Virus record (IMG/VR): IMGVR_UViG_3300031510_000518
Location: 1-24,842 of that record
DNA length: 24,842 bases
Source: a virus
Direction: 5' to 3' (one strand)
In this document: piece after piece, positions 13,050-20,774 of the stretch
Position numbering within the stretch: position 1 is the first letter of the stretch
Layout: every line of letters starts with the position of its first letter
Made by a program: the position numbers and the translations under genes
The notes under the pieces: generated by a model
Databases searched by the model: none
Told to the model about the DNA's origin: nothing
Seen by the model: only the letters and a program-made list of their open reading frames with translations

Positions 13050-14968
13050 TATTGAATTTCACAAAAACCAGCAACACAAGCTAATTCTTGAGCGCCAATT
13101 GTCATATCCTTTGATTCATATTCAGATAATTTAGACCAATCTACATTCTTAGGCATTTGTTTCAATAAAATGTCATACCCCTCTTTATCGGTATCTTGAT
13201 AAGGCGCTTGTTGATATGAATGTTCACTAAATGGTAAGAATGATACTCCAGACATGTAATCAAAATATTTGTAAACCCATGCGCCAACTTCCATCCATTC
13301 TTCTTCTTTAACGGAAATTGTAACGGAAGGCTTGTGCTCACACCAATGTTTTTGGTATATTAACCACAATTCTAATTGTTCAATTGCGTTCATATCTTGT
13401 CTGAATACTGCGCCTCTATCTACTTTATGAGGAAAAGAGAAGACAGCAGTATTGCTTGGGTTTATTACATCATCTTCAACAGGGAAACCTTCGTCTGTCA
13501 TCATCAAAGTAAGTGGATCCTTTTTATCACCGCGAACTGTGCGTATGTAGTAAGGATTGTGACGAGCATGAATACCAGATGCAGAATTAACTAGCTGTGA
13601 TACTGTACCACTTGGTTTGACGCAAGTAATTGCTACAGATTGTGGAATGTCTAATTTCTTAGACCAAATTTTATTAGTGTCTATTGCGACATTTTTAAGT
13701 TTTTCAAGTAATACATCAAGACCTTTTGACTTACCATTTGTTAACTTACAATCCATAATACCTGTTAGAGATACACCAAGTAGTCTTTCTTCTGAACAAT
13801 TTTTCTTCCATGCGGCACTAACATACTTGAAGTTAGTCAAAGTTGATTGGAATGTACCAAGAATGGCAGCCAGTCTTACTTTCTCTATTAAAGTTTCTTC
13901 AGTATCATTCGATCTGATAACTGCTTCACTTAAATTGCAAAATTCTCTATCTCGCAATATTATCTCGCTGCAAGGATTTACGCCAAAGTGATGCCCTTCG
14001 GTGGTTCTACGACCACTAGCTTCGGCTATTCTGTTAGCACTTTCACGATTAAAGATACCACGTTCTCCAGATTTAGATTCATAGAGTGCGTTCCACTCAC
14101 TCATAAAGATACCCATTTCTGGTTTCTCTGTATAACAAGCAGAGTTATTAGCTAAGGCGCGTTGAGGATTTTCTGTCCACCATTGTCCAGATTTAGCATG
14201 ACGCATACGATCATCTGAAAGATTTGAAAGACTAATGAGAGCAGACCTACGAACACCGCCAACTACCACTACTTCAGCAATTTTACAAACAATGTCATGA
14301 CATTCTAGTGAGGACAACTTACGTCCAGCAGAACTACCAAGTACATTGACTACAAAATTAAATAATGACTCTAGTGGTGCAGGGCCCGAAGCACGACCAC
14401 CAAAAGTTTTAAGTGGAGCACCAGCAGGACGGATTTTAGATAAATCCCATCGTGGAATCTGACCAATATACAACATACCCATCAGTTCTTTAAATGCTTT
14501 TGCCCAACCCATTTTACTATCTGCAACAGTAATAACAGTATCAGATGCATGGAACTCCTCTGCTACTTTTGGAAGTTCAGATGTAAATTGTCTTTCAACA
14601 GAAAAACCAACTCCAGTTCCATTCATAAGAACATAAAGGATTTCATCAAACGCTTGAATACGATTTACTGCAACATATGAGCAATTGTATCCAGCGATGT
14701 TCTCCCTCTTGAGCGCCTCTCCTGCGGTCATTAAGCAACGCATAGAGGGCATAACTTTTTGTCCTAGTACGGCAAGTTCAAGTTCATCTCTATCTTTTTT
14801 TGTAATTTCAAATCCTGTCATTTCCTGTACATGAACATCAAAGAAATCAAAGTATCTTGAAACAGTTTCATTCCAAGTTTCTCTGCGACCTTTTTCTGGT
14901 AGCCATCGAGAGTATCTTGATAGGTGAATGAATTCTTGGTATGAGGTTGGTAAAAAATTATCGGGCAT
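13049..14968 (-). CDS. nrdJ: Class II (adenosylcobalamin) ribonucleotide reductase
   Basis: This enzyme makes deoxyribonucleotides for phage DNA from ribonucleotides, using vitamin B12 to make the radical, and needs no second subunit or oxygen. The 639 residues carry the monomeric RTPR-like pattern: Cys96 in GYNCSYVAV, the finger loop NPCSE (Asn331, Cys333 as thiyl-radical site, Glu335), and Cys344 eleven residues later. By eye, Cys96, Cys333 and Cys344 match Cys119, Cys408 and Cys419 of the Lactobacillus enzyme. The C-terminus ends in CVAGFC, the redox-shuttle pair. It is about 100 residues shorter than that enzyme. GGAG precedes the start, which overlaps the primase end by 11 bases. B12 must come from host or medium. 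Confidence 0.9.
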   Translation of the reverse strand: MPDNFLPTSYQEFIHLSRYSRWLPEKGRRETWNETVSRYFDFFDVHVQEMTGFEITKKDRDELELAVLGQKVMPSMRCLMTAGEALKRENIAGYNCSYVAVNRIQAFDEILYVLMNGTGVGFSVERQFTSELPKVAEEFHASDTVITVADSKMGWAKAFKELMGMLYIGQIPRWDLSKIRPAGAPLKTFGGRASGPAPLESLFNFVVNVLGSSAGRKLSSLECHDIVCKIAEVVVVGGVRRSALISLSNLSDDRMRHAKSGQWWTENPQRALANNSACYTEKPEMGIFMSEWNALYESKSGERGIFNRESANRIAEASGRRTTEGHHFGVNPCSEIILRDREFCNLSEAVIRSNDTEETLIEKVRLAAILGTFQSTLTNFKYVSAAWKKNCSEERLLGVSLTGIMDCKLTNGKSKGLDVLLEKLKNVAIDTNKIWSKKLDIPQSVAITCVKPSGTVSQLVNSASGIHARHNPYYIRTVRGDKKDPLTLMMTDEGFPVEDDVINPSNTAVFSFPHKVDRGAVFRQDMNAIEQLELWLIYQKHWCEHKPSVTISVKEEEWMEVGAWVYKYFDYMSGVSFLPFSEHSYQQAPYQDTDKEGYDILLKQMPKNVDWSKLSEYESKDMTIGAQELACVAGFCEIQ

Positions 14969-15956
14969 TTCGTCTTCTCCATTGTGTGAATTTTATCTTG
15001 GCCATGTTGCCTTGATAAGAATTATTGTTTATTATTGTCTGTACTTCTTCTTTAGTAAGTCCAGATAGTATCATATCGTTTATATCTTTTTCTTTCAAAT
15101 CATCAGGCCATAACACTACATTATAACCCATGTATATTGTCTTCTCTATTTGTTTCAATATCTCGACATTGCGTCTTTCGTTATCAAAAATAATAGTTGT
15201 ATTCTCTACAGGTAATCTACTAAAATCAGCACCACCGACAGCAACACAATTGTCCAAAAACATAGAGTCAATGGGCCCTTCGGTTACTTGTATTGGTTTT
15301 GTAGAGTCTAGTCTATTAAGACCGTAGATTTTATCTTTGTCTGGGTCAAGAGTGATGGTAATATACTTTGGTATTTCATTACCAAATGCCCTCCCTTGAA
15401 ACGCAAACATTTTACTATTCTCATCAAAGAATGGAATTACCAATCTAGGGTGATCCCCATTCAAAGAAGCGAATTTGTTAGGTACAACAGTATTGACCCA
15501 AGTATAAAACTTTGGAGCAAAGAACAACTCAAAATGAACTGTAGAAGGGATTTGTCGATTCATCACAAATTTCTTAACAGGATGGTCATGACTTAATGAC
15601 GATATCTTTTTAAGTGATTTGAGTGGTGAAGGCCCCTTCATGAATTTAGGTTGAGTGAATTTTCCAATGTCTGGAAGTTCTGGTTCATTCTTTTTGTATC
15701 TCTCCATTATATAGTCATTGTAAATTTTAGGGTCAATGTGTTTCAGTAAATTACTGAACGATGCTCCTACGCCACAGTTATGACACTTATATATAAGATT
15801 CAATTCTTTACGGAAAATAAAACCACGAGCTTTGGTAGAAGACTTTTGAGAATCTCCACAGTAAGGACAACGAAAATTGTACAGGCAGTCTCCTGTCTTT
15901 TTAAATCGCTGCAATTGCGATGACGCAATCATTAGATATTTTTTTTCTATAAACAT
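14958..15956 (-). CDS. 61: gp61-like DNA primase
   Basis: This T4-type primase makes short RNA primers on the lagging strand with the gp41 helicase. The 332-residue protein has an N-terminal zinc ribbon (Cys30, Cys33 in CPYCGDS; Cys58, Cys61 in CHNCG) and a TOPRIM domain with Glu226 and Asp230 in TEGPID and Asp258-x-Glu260 in IIFDNE. The T4 gene is about 340 residues, so this is full length. The ATG at 15956 lies 6 bases after the -10 box of a perfect promoter, where transcription should start, so the message may be leaderless. An ATG 8 codons later (MIASS) is the alternative. Open frame upstream begins with TTG and would precede the transcript start. Confidence 0.88.
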   Translation of the reverse strand: MFIEKKYLMIASSQLQRFKKTGDCLYNFRCPYCGDSQKSSTKARGFIFRKELNLIYKCHNCGVGASFSNLLKHIDPKIYNDYIMERYKKNEPELPDIGKFTQPKFMKGPSPLKSLKKISSLSHDHPVKKFVMNRQIPSTVHFELFFAPKFYTWVNTVVPNKFASLNGDHPRLVIPFFDENSKMFAFQGRAFGNEIPKYITITLDPDKDKIYGLNRLDSTKPIQVTEGPIDSMFLDNCVAVGGADFSRLPVENTTIIFDNERRNVEILKQIEKTIYMGYNVVLWPDDLKEKDINDMILSGLTKEEVQTIINNNSYQGNMAKIKFTQWRRRNAR

Positions 15957-15962
15957 GGTGTA

Positions 15963-15991
15963 ATTATAACTCAATTAGAGGTAGATGTCAA
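15963..15991 (-). promoter_or_regulatory. Perfect sigma70 promoter, primase-RNR unit
   Basis: On the - strand TTGACA (15986-15991) and TATAAT (15963-15968) are 17 bases apart. The -10 box is followed by TACACC and then ATG. The same -10-TACACC block occurs at the promoter at 6096-6124. Confidence 0.88.
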
Positions 15992-16401
15992 CCCCAAATA
16001 GGCATTTTTTGAATAATAAATCCGAGTACTATAGAACCACCGATAATTATCCAACGCCACTTTTCAAGAATACCAACTCGGTTGTTTAGGTCGTCCCTAA
16101 GCATCTGTTGATTGATAGCATCTTGTTTACTATGTTCTGACATTATATCAGTAAGTTCTTTATAGTTTGTAGTAATACGAGAGTGTAGTTCTCTAATGTC
16201 TGTTGTAAATTCTAAATTGGCACGATTAGCAACTTCTTCTTGATTAGCTATCCTTTCTTCATGCACAGCCAACATACGATTGACCGATGAAGACACATCA
16301 GTAATCCTTTCAATAGCGGTATCAAGACGATTAAATATTAATTTTATATCAGCAACTTCTTTTTTAAGAATTGCCACCTCTGTTGTGATTTCATTACTCA
16401 T
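15988..16401 (-). CDS. Coiled-coil protein with C-terminal membrane anchor
   Basis: The gene encodes 137 residues. Nearly all of residues 1-112 are heptad-like (EITTEVAILKKEVADIKLIF, then RLDTAIERITDVSSSVNRML), giving a long coiled coil. Residues about 114-131 (WRWIIIGGSIVLGFIIQ) form one membrane segment near the C-terminus. Similar proteins are widespread in marine phages. A C-tail-anchored coiled coil could tie a phage protein to the inner membrane, assist lysis or act as superinfection control; none is shown. It has its own promoter at 16427-16455, and an AAGG site. It is not part of the curli-like operon by position and promoter. Confidence 0.7.
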   Translation of the reverse strand: MSNEITTEVAILKKEVADIKLIFNRLDTAIERITDVSSSVNRMLAVHEERIANQEEVANRANLEFTTDIRELHSRITTNYKELTDIMSEHSKQDAINQQMLRDDLNNRVGILEKWRWIIIGGSIVLGFIIQKMPIWG

Positions 16402-16426
16402 CTTTTTTACCTTTAAAGTGTTATTT

Positions 16427-16455
16427 AGTATACTATGTATCTAGGATATTGTCAA
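16427..16455 (-). promoter_or_regulatory. Sigma70-type promoter for the coiled-coil gene
   Basis: On the - strand TTGACA (16450-16455) and TATACT (16427-16432) are 17 bases apart, 11 of 12 bases. The -35 box lies inside the cyclase 3' end. The leader to the ATG at 16401 is about 19 bases. Confidence 0.8.
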
Positions 16456-18283
16456 TAGGTGAATAAATTTTAATAAGTTCCTCTTTACCCTTAACTTTAA
16501 TCTCACCAATATTTTTACTTGGCATAGTATCAGGTAGTTGTTCCATAGTATAACTAGAATAGATTGTTGGATAATCTTTATAATCTCCTCTAGCGGCAGT
16601 TGCTTCTAATCGTGCAGCAAGGTTGACAGAATCACCAATGACTGAATAGTCAAATCTGGTGGTACTACCCATATTGCCTACAATACATGTTCCTGTATTA
16701 ACACCACTACCAATATTAATCTCTGGTAGTCCTTTCTCTTTCCACGCAGCTTTTAGGTTCTCAGTTTCTATTGCACACTCCACAGATGTACGAACCGCTA
16801 ACTCTGCATGGTTCTCACAATCTAATGGTGCGTTCCAGAAAGCCATGATGCAATCGCCCATGTATTTATCAACCGTACCACCATTATTCAATACTATCTT
16901 GGTCATGCGGTCTAGGTAATCATTGATACACTCAACCAATCCTTCTGGGTCATCATTGTTCTTATAGTGTTCTGATATAGGAGTGAATCCAACAATGTCC
17001 ATAAAGAGAAAACTCATCTCTCTGCGTTCACCACCAAGTTTCAGTGCGTCTGGATTCTTCTGTAAAATAGCAACCTGTCGTGGATCAAGGTAATGTTCAA
17101 ATTGTTTCTTAATCTGTTGGCGTAATCTAAATTCTTCCATAAACCGCAGAAATGCAGAAACAGACCAAACTACAAACATTGTCAATACAGGATATGACCA
17201 ATCAATTAAGTAACTGTATTCAGTAAATAAGTATGAACTGCCGTAATAAGTCCCTGCAAGAAATATTGGTAATAGTGTTGCACCAACATACCAACTTAGT
17301 GTTAACACCACTACTGTTAGTATCAATGATAACACTAAAGACACTGAAAGCTCTGCTAAATCAGTCCAGAAGGGTCTTGTGATGTTCCTTCCTGCAATCA
17401 TAGTTGTTACAGAGGCAGCAATCAAATCGTGACTTGGAATTACACCCACTGGGGTTGCAACTGGATTATCTATTCCAGATGCCGTAGGTGAAAGAATAAC
17501 AATCTTTCCTACAAATGAATCATCGTCTGTTAATTTGTTTAGTGCATAGGTTTTTGTTTTCCATTTGAAATCAATCCAAATAGCACCATTGGCATCAGTC
17601 AGTATCTTTTTGTATTTTGGTATGCGTAATGCTTCCACACCACCCTCACCAGTTTTCATCTGATAACTAATATCTCCAGCAGCTGTTCTTAGTATCTCCA
17701 TAGACAGAGATGGATACAGTTGTCCATCTATTTGAATCACCAAAGGCATCCTACGAACCACACCATCATTCTCTGGAGCAATAAGCATCATACCAACACC
17801 TATTGCAGATTTTGAAAATGGTTCTATGGGGCCGACTGCACCACTATAATTGTATATCCATTGTTGCCAAGGCATACCTATCGCGGCAACACCTCTGGGT
17901 ACAGGATTTCCTTTAGTTTGATTTGCTGGGATTTGTCCTATGATGGTTGGAGTTTTTCTCAACATCTCATCAAATTGTGCATCACCACCTAATCTATCTT
18001 TGTCTGCAAACAATATGGGTAATACAACAATTGAAGCACCCTTGCGATATAGACTTTCAATGTCCTTTGCAAGTTTATCTCTTGGCCAAGGCCACTGACC
18101 ATATTCTCTTACCGAAGCATTATCTATTTCTACTGTCACGACATCAGGAGCGATTGTTTCTTGTTGTGTTCTTTGATGTTGGTCTAGTGCTTTCAACCTT
18201 ACCATCTCAAAGAACCAAAGGTCTGAAAAACGAATAACACAAAAGAATAAAATAACAGAAATAGCTATAATCCACTTTTTCAT
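16433..18283 (-). CDS. CHASE2-domain class III adenylate cyclase
   Basis: This is a membrane sensor that should make cAMP from ATP. The 616 residues have an N-terminal membrane segment (3-22), a periplasmic CHASE2 domain (about 25-310), three membrane helices (about 311-332, 335-352 and 362-380), a short linker and a class III cyclase domain (about 420-605). The cyclase shows both metal aspartates (Asp429 in FLFMDIVGFT, Asp477 in KYMGD), the adenine-selecting Lys473, Ser547 where adenylate cyclases carry Asp or Thr/Ser, and the transition-state Asn554 and Arg558 in GDSVNLAARLE. All key residues are present. The ATG follows the curlin-like stop after one base with AAGGA before it. In bacteria, CHASE2 cyclases are often beside FecR-domain proteins, as here. 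The ligand is unknown. Confidence 0.9.
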   Translation of the reverse strand: MKKWIIAISVILFFCVIRFSDLWFFEMVRLKALDQHQRTQQETIAPDVVTVEIDNASVREYGQWPWPRDKLAKDIESLYRKGASIVVLPILFADKDRLGGDAQFDEMLRKTPTIIGQIPANQTKGNPVPRGVAAIGMPWQQWIYNYSGAVGPIEPFSKSAIGVGMMLIAPENDGVVRRMPLVIQIDGQLYPSLSMEILRTAAGDISYQMKTGEGGVEALRIPKYKKILTDANGAIWIDFKWKTKTYALNKLTDDDSFVGKIVILSPTASGIDNPVATPVGVIPSHDLIAASVTTMIAGRNITRPFWTDLAELSVSLVLSLILTVVVLTLSWYVGATLLPIFLAGTYYGSSYLFTEYSYLIDWSYPVLTMFVVWSVSAFLRFMEEFRLRQQIKKQFEHYLDPRQVAILQKNPDALKLGGERREMSFLFMDIVGFTPISEHYKNNDDPEGLVECINDYLDRMTKIVLNNGGTVDKYMGDCIMAFWNAPLDCENHAELAVRTSVECAIETENLKAAWKEKGLPEINIGSGVNTGTCIVGNMGSTTRFDYSVIGDSVNLAARLEATAARGDYKDYPTIYSSYTMEQLPDTMPSKNIGEIKVKGKEELIKIYSPIDNILDT

Positions 18284-18284
18284 T

Positions 18285-19076
18285 TTAATTTCCTTGTGTC
18301 AAGGATACACCACAACCGCCAGATGATTGACAGTTCTGTGTTAGAGAGTATGATTGATTTGTACCACCTTGTTGAACCAAATTCAAATTAGTAGGATAAC
18401 TGCCGGTTAAATCTACAGTAGCAGTATGTGTTCCACTGTCTTTTTGAACAACAGATTGTGAACCACCATCAGTCCTTACAGTCATATATAAGGTTTTGTT
18501 ACCATTTCCGTTTTGTTTAACAAACATATTATTATTTTCTCCACCGTATGTGTATAGTCGAATAGAATGGTCTGCATTACCTGATCCTGTTTGTTGTCCT
18601 ATCTTGATATTATTTCCACCAGAATGTAGGTCTAGGTTAGTTGTGTGACCACCATACTCTGATGTAGTTCCAGAACAAGTTGTATCAGAGCTACTAGTAA
18701 AGGTTGCGCCCTGACAGACATGAACATTATTATTATTGCTTTTTATATGAAATCCAACTCTGTTTGAATCAGAACCATTGGTGTTGTTCTGTTCAATTTT
18801 TATATTGTTATTTACTCCGTCCAAGTCACCACCCCAAGCTCGACCAGAACCCCAGTAGGAAATCCAACTGACTGTATTGTTGTTTCCTTCTTGGTCAATA
18901 TCAAGTGTGTTGTCGTCATGGGCCATTGTTAAATTGACAGCGTTGTTCTGGCCATCTTGACTGACATTTATTGTTGTATCATCACTGGTAGTAATTTGTT
19001 CTATGAATACACTGTTTCCAGCATAAACAATACTACTCAGACTGATAGATAGTAATAGTGTTATCAGTTTCATCAT
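18285..19076 (-). CDS. Curlin-repeat secreted protein B (Cys-containing)
   Basis: The 263-residue protein has a signal peptide (MMKLITLLLSISLSSIVYA, cleavage near residue 19) and repeated curlin-like motifs of the form I-x-Q-x-G-x-x-N: SQDGQNNAVNL, IDQEGNNNTV, IGQQTGSGNAD, VKQNGNGNKTL, and a C-terminal VQQGGTNQSYSLTQN. It is rich in Asn, Gly, Gln and Ser, as in CsgA/CsgB. Such repeats fold into beta-helical amyloid after export by CsgG. It has four cysteines (two in the CQGATFTSSSDTTC segment and two in NCQSSGGC), which is unusual for curlins and could form disulfides. It overlaps the FecR-like gene by 44 bases and precedes the cyclase by one base. Structural fibre subunit is most likely; adhesin is possible. 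Confidence 0.82.
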   Translation of the reverse strand: MMKLITLLLSISLSSIVYAGNSVFIEQITTSDDTTINVSQDGQNNAVNLTMAHDDNTLDIDQEGNNNTVSWISYWGSGRAWGGDLDGVNNNIKIEQNNTNGSDSNRVGFHIKSNNNNVHVCQGATFTSSSDTTCSGTTSEYGGHTTNLDLHSGGNNIKIGQQTGSGNADHSIRLYTYGGENNNMFVKQNGNGNKTLYMTVRTDGGSQSVVQKDSGTHTATVDLTGSYPTNLNLVQQGGTNQSYSLTQNCQSSGGCGVSLTQGN

Positions 19077-20106
19077 CGGATGTTATCTCTGGTACAGGTA
19101 TTCCCTGTTGTGTTAAATTAATTCTATATCCCCAATCTGCATTTAATCTTAAATGAATATTACCATTTCCCACTTGACGAATTATCTCAAGTCGCGAACC
19201 ATCACGAATCGTATTAACTTGAGTTGATTTATTGAAACCGCTTGTCCTACCATCTACCAGTTCTCTCTGAGCGGTTAGTGCAATTAATTGGTCTAGCACA
19301 TTCATTAATAAATCAACATCTAAAGGATTAATGTCTAGTTCAGTAAATTCCAATTTATCTTCGTCTAATTGGTTTTTGTCTAACTCTCTAAATTCTAAAA
19401 AATCTATGTCTAATAAGTTTATTGTAATTTTAGAACTTTTAATTATTTTTAAAAGTTTTTCTTTGGGTGGTTTAATAATTAACAAATTATTAATTTGGTC
19501 TAAAGTTAAATCAAGTATAACTGGCTTTGAGGGATTAGATTCTCCATTTATAACTAATGTAGATTCAAATGCTTGGGTTAGAAAAACCTGTCCTGCATCA
19601 CTTTCTACTGATATCTTACCCACTGTTCCATCTGCATTGGGAAGTAGAATAATGAGAGACTTTCCAACCTCATCAACAGTCATACTAAAAGCAGTTCCAA
19701 GAACACCTATTCGTGCAGTTGGAGTGCGAATATCAACATTCTGAGAATTTAGTTTTGCAATATTACCACTTGCATATCTAACTGTTCCCAGTGCAACATT
19801 CATTACAAGTTTAGACCCTGTTTTAGAATTTGGGTCATACACAAAATCATCTATTACTAATGAGCTATGTGGACTTATTGCCACATTTGTATCATCAATA
19901 AATTTTATTCCAACATTACCATTTCCTGTACGGACATTATCTTTGTATTCAATGGCAGAGTTTTCTTCTAAAACAAGTTTATTCTCTGCCCTTTCTACCG
20001 AAGCATTGCCTTTTTGTTTTACTACATTACCAATAGTTTCCGATAAAACAATATTGTTAACCGAAATCAATAGTGTAAAACTAATCGTCCATAGTAACCG
20101 TAACAT
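19033..20106 (-). CDS. FecR-domain protein with curlin-like C-terminal tail
   Basis: The 357-residue protein has an N-terminal hydrophobic signal (about residues 2-22), then a FecR domain: GNVVKQKGNASVER, NVRTGNGNVGIKFIDDTNVAI, KLVMNVALGTVRYASG and TPTARIGVLGTAF. Next is a repeat-like Leu/Asp/Glu-rich stretch (about 215-275), and at the end (RQVGNGNIHLRLNADWG, INLTQQG) two curlin-like repeats. Bacterial FecR domains bind surface or sugar components and regulate in the periplasm, often near CHASE2 proteins. The tail suggests it could join the amyloid or anchor it. The ATG used has AGGACACA before it. It overlaps curlin A by 26 bases and curlin B by 44. Confidence 0.82.
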   Translation of the reverse strand: MLRLLWTISFTLLISVNNIVLSETIGNVVKQKGNASVERAENKLVLEENSAIEYKDNVRTGNGNVGIKFIDDTNVAISPHSSLVIDDFVYDPNSKTGSKLVMNVALGTVRYASGNIAKLNSQNVDIRTPTARIGVLGTAFSMTVDEVGKSLIILLPNADGTVGKISVESDAGQVFLTQAFESTLVINGESNPSKPVILDLTLDQINNLLIIKPPKEKLLKIIKSSKITINLLDIDFLEFRELDKNQLDEDKLEFTELDINPLDVDLLMNVLDQLIALTAQRELVDGRTSGFNKSTQVNTIRDGSRLEIIRQVGNGNIHLRLNADWGYRINLTQQGIPVPEITSDDETDNTITIYQSE

Positions 20107-20764
20107 TGTGTCCTGCCCCAACAGTTGTCATCTGAACAGTACCATCATAAGCACCATCCTGTGTAATACTGAACTGACCAGATGCTCCTGTATGATGCAA
20201 GGTTGTATCTTGATCTGCTGCTCCAGTGTGTGTAGAAGTGACCGTATTAGAGTTACCTATTAACGTAATACTTGTTACTTTCTTATCACTACCCGCTAGT
20301 GATGCGGTACTGTTTTCATTGATGGTGACGGTATTGCTATCACCTTGAGCAACCAAATCAATATCTGCATCATCAGTTGAAGCCGAACTACCTACATTAA
20401 CAGTAGTTGTGTTTGAACTACCTGTAAGCGTTTGAATAATACTGTTGTCAGCAGACGCTGAGTTTGCACCAACCGATACAGTAGATGCATTACTATTACC
20501 AGCTTGTCTAAGAGTAAACTGTTGAGTTGCACCAACTACTGATGCTGCAATTGTGTTACTATTACCAATCTGGTCAATGTCTAGTGTTTGGTTATCACCT
20601 GTTAAAGTGACCACCGTTCCAGAAACACCAAACTTGTTGGTTTGTCCGTCTTGATTAATATTTGCAGTAAGGCTTGCACCTGACTGTGTAATGTATACAT
20701 CGCTCGCATAACCCACACTCATCATAACAAAGTAAGCGAGAATTGTAAGTATGCTATTTTTCAT
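20081..20764 (-). CDS. Curlin-repeat secreted protein A
   Basis: The 227-residue protein has a signal peptide (to about residue 20, VGYA-S) and a Thr/Ser/Asn/Ala-rich repetitive body. Curlin-like units include ITQSGASL, INQDGQTNK, IDQIGNSNTI, LRQAGNSNAS and later GSSNTTTVNV, AQGDSNTVTI, LIGNSNTVTS and ITQDGAYD. The GNSNT-type unit repeats about every 20-25 residues, as curlins do. It has no cysteine, unlike curlin B. It follows csgG after 10 bases with a strong GGAGAG site, so it should be made in large amounts. It is a candidate substrate of the CsgG-type pore. CsgA (major) or CsgB (nucleator) cannot be told apart by sequence. Confidence 0.85.
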   Translation of the reverse strand: MKNSILTILAYFVMMSVGYASDVYITQSGASLTANINQDGQTNKFGVSGTVVTLTGDNQTLDIDQIGNSNTIAASVVGATQQFTLRQAGNSNASTVSVGANSASADNSIIQTLTGSSNTTTVNVGSSASTDDADIDLVAQGDSNTVTINENSTASLAGSDKKVTSITLIGNSNTVTSTHTGAADQDTTLHHTGASGQFSITQDGAYDGTVQMTTVGAGHNVTVTMDD

Positions 20765-20774
20765 TTTATCTCTC

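Noticed and set aside
13049-14968. Class I (NrdA) reductase
   Set aside because: Loop spacing NPCSE to Cys344 and the single-chain layout fit the B12-dependent monomeric type, and no NrdB lies nearby.
15957-15974. Upstream TTG start for the primase
   Set aside because: It lies within the promoter (overlapping the -10 box) and upstream of the predicted transcript start.
19331-19744. Open frame of 137 codons on the + strand opposite the FecR gene
   Set aside because: It has no ribosome site, its product has shadow-type composition (Ser/Leu-rich), and the - strand protein is a clear FecR-domain product.
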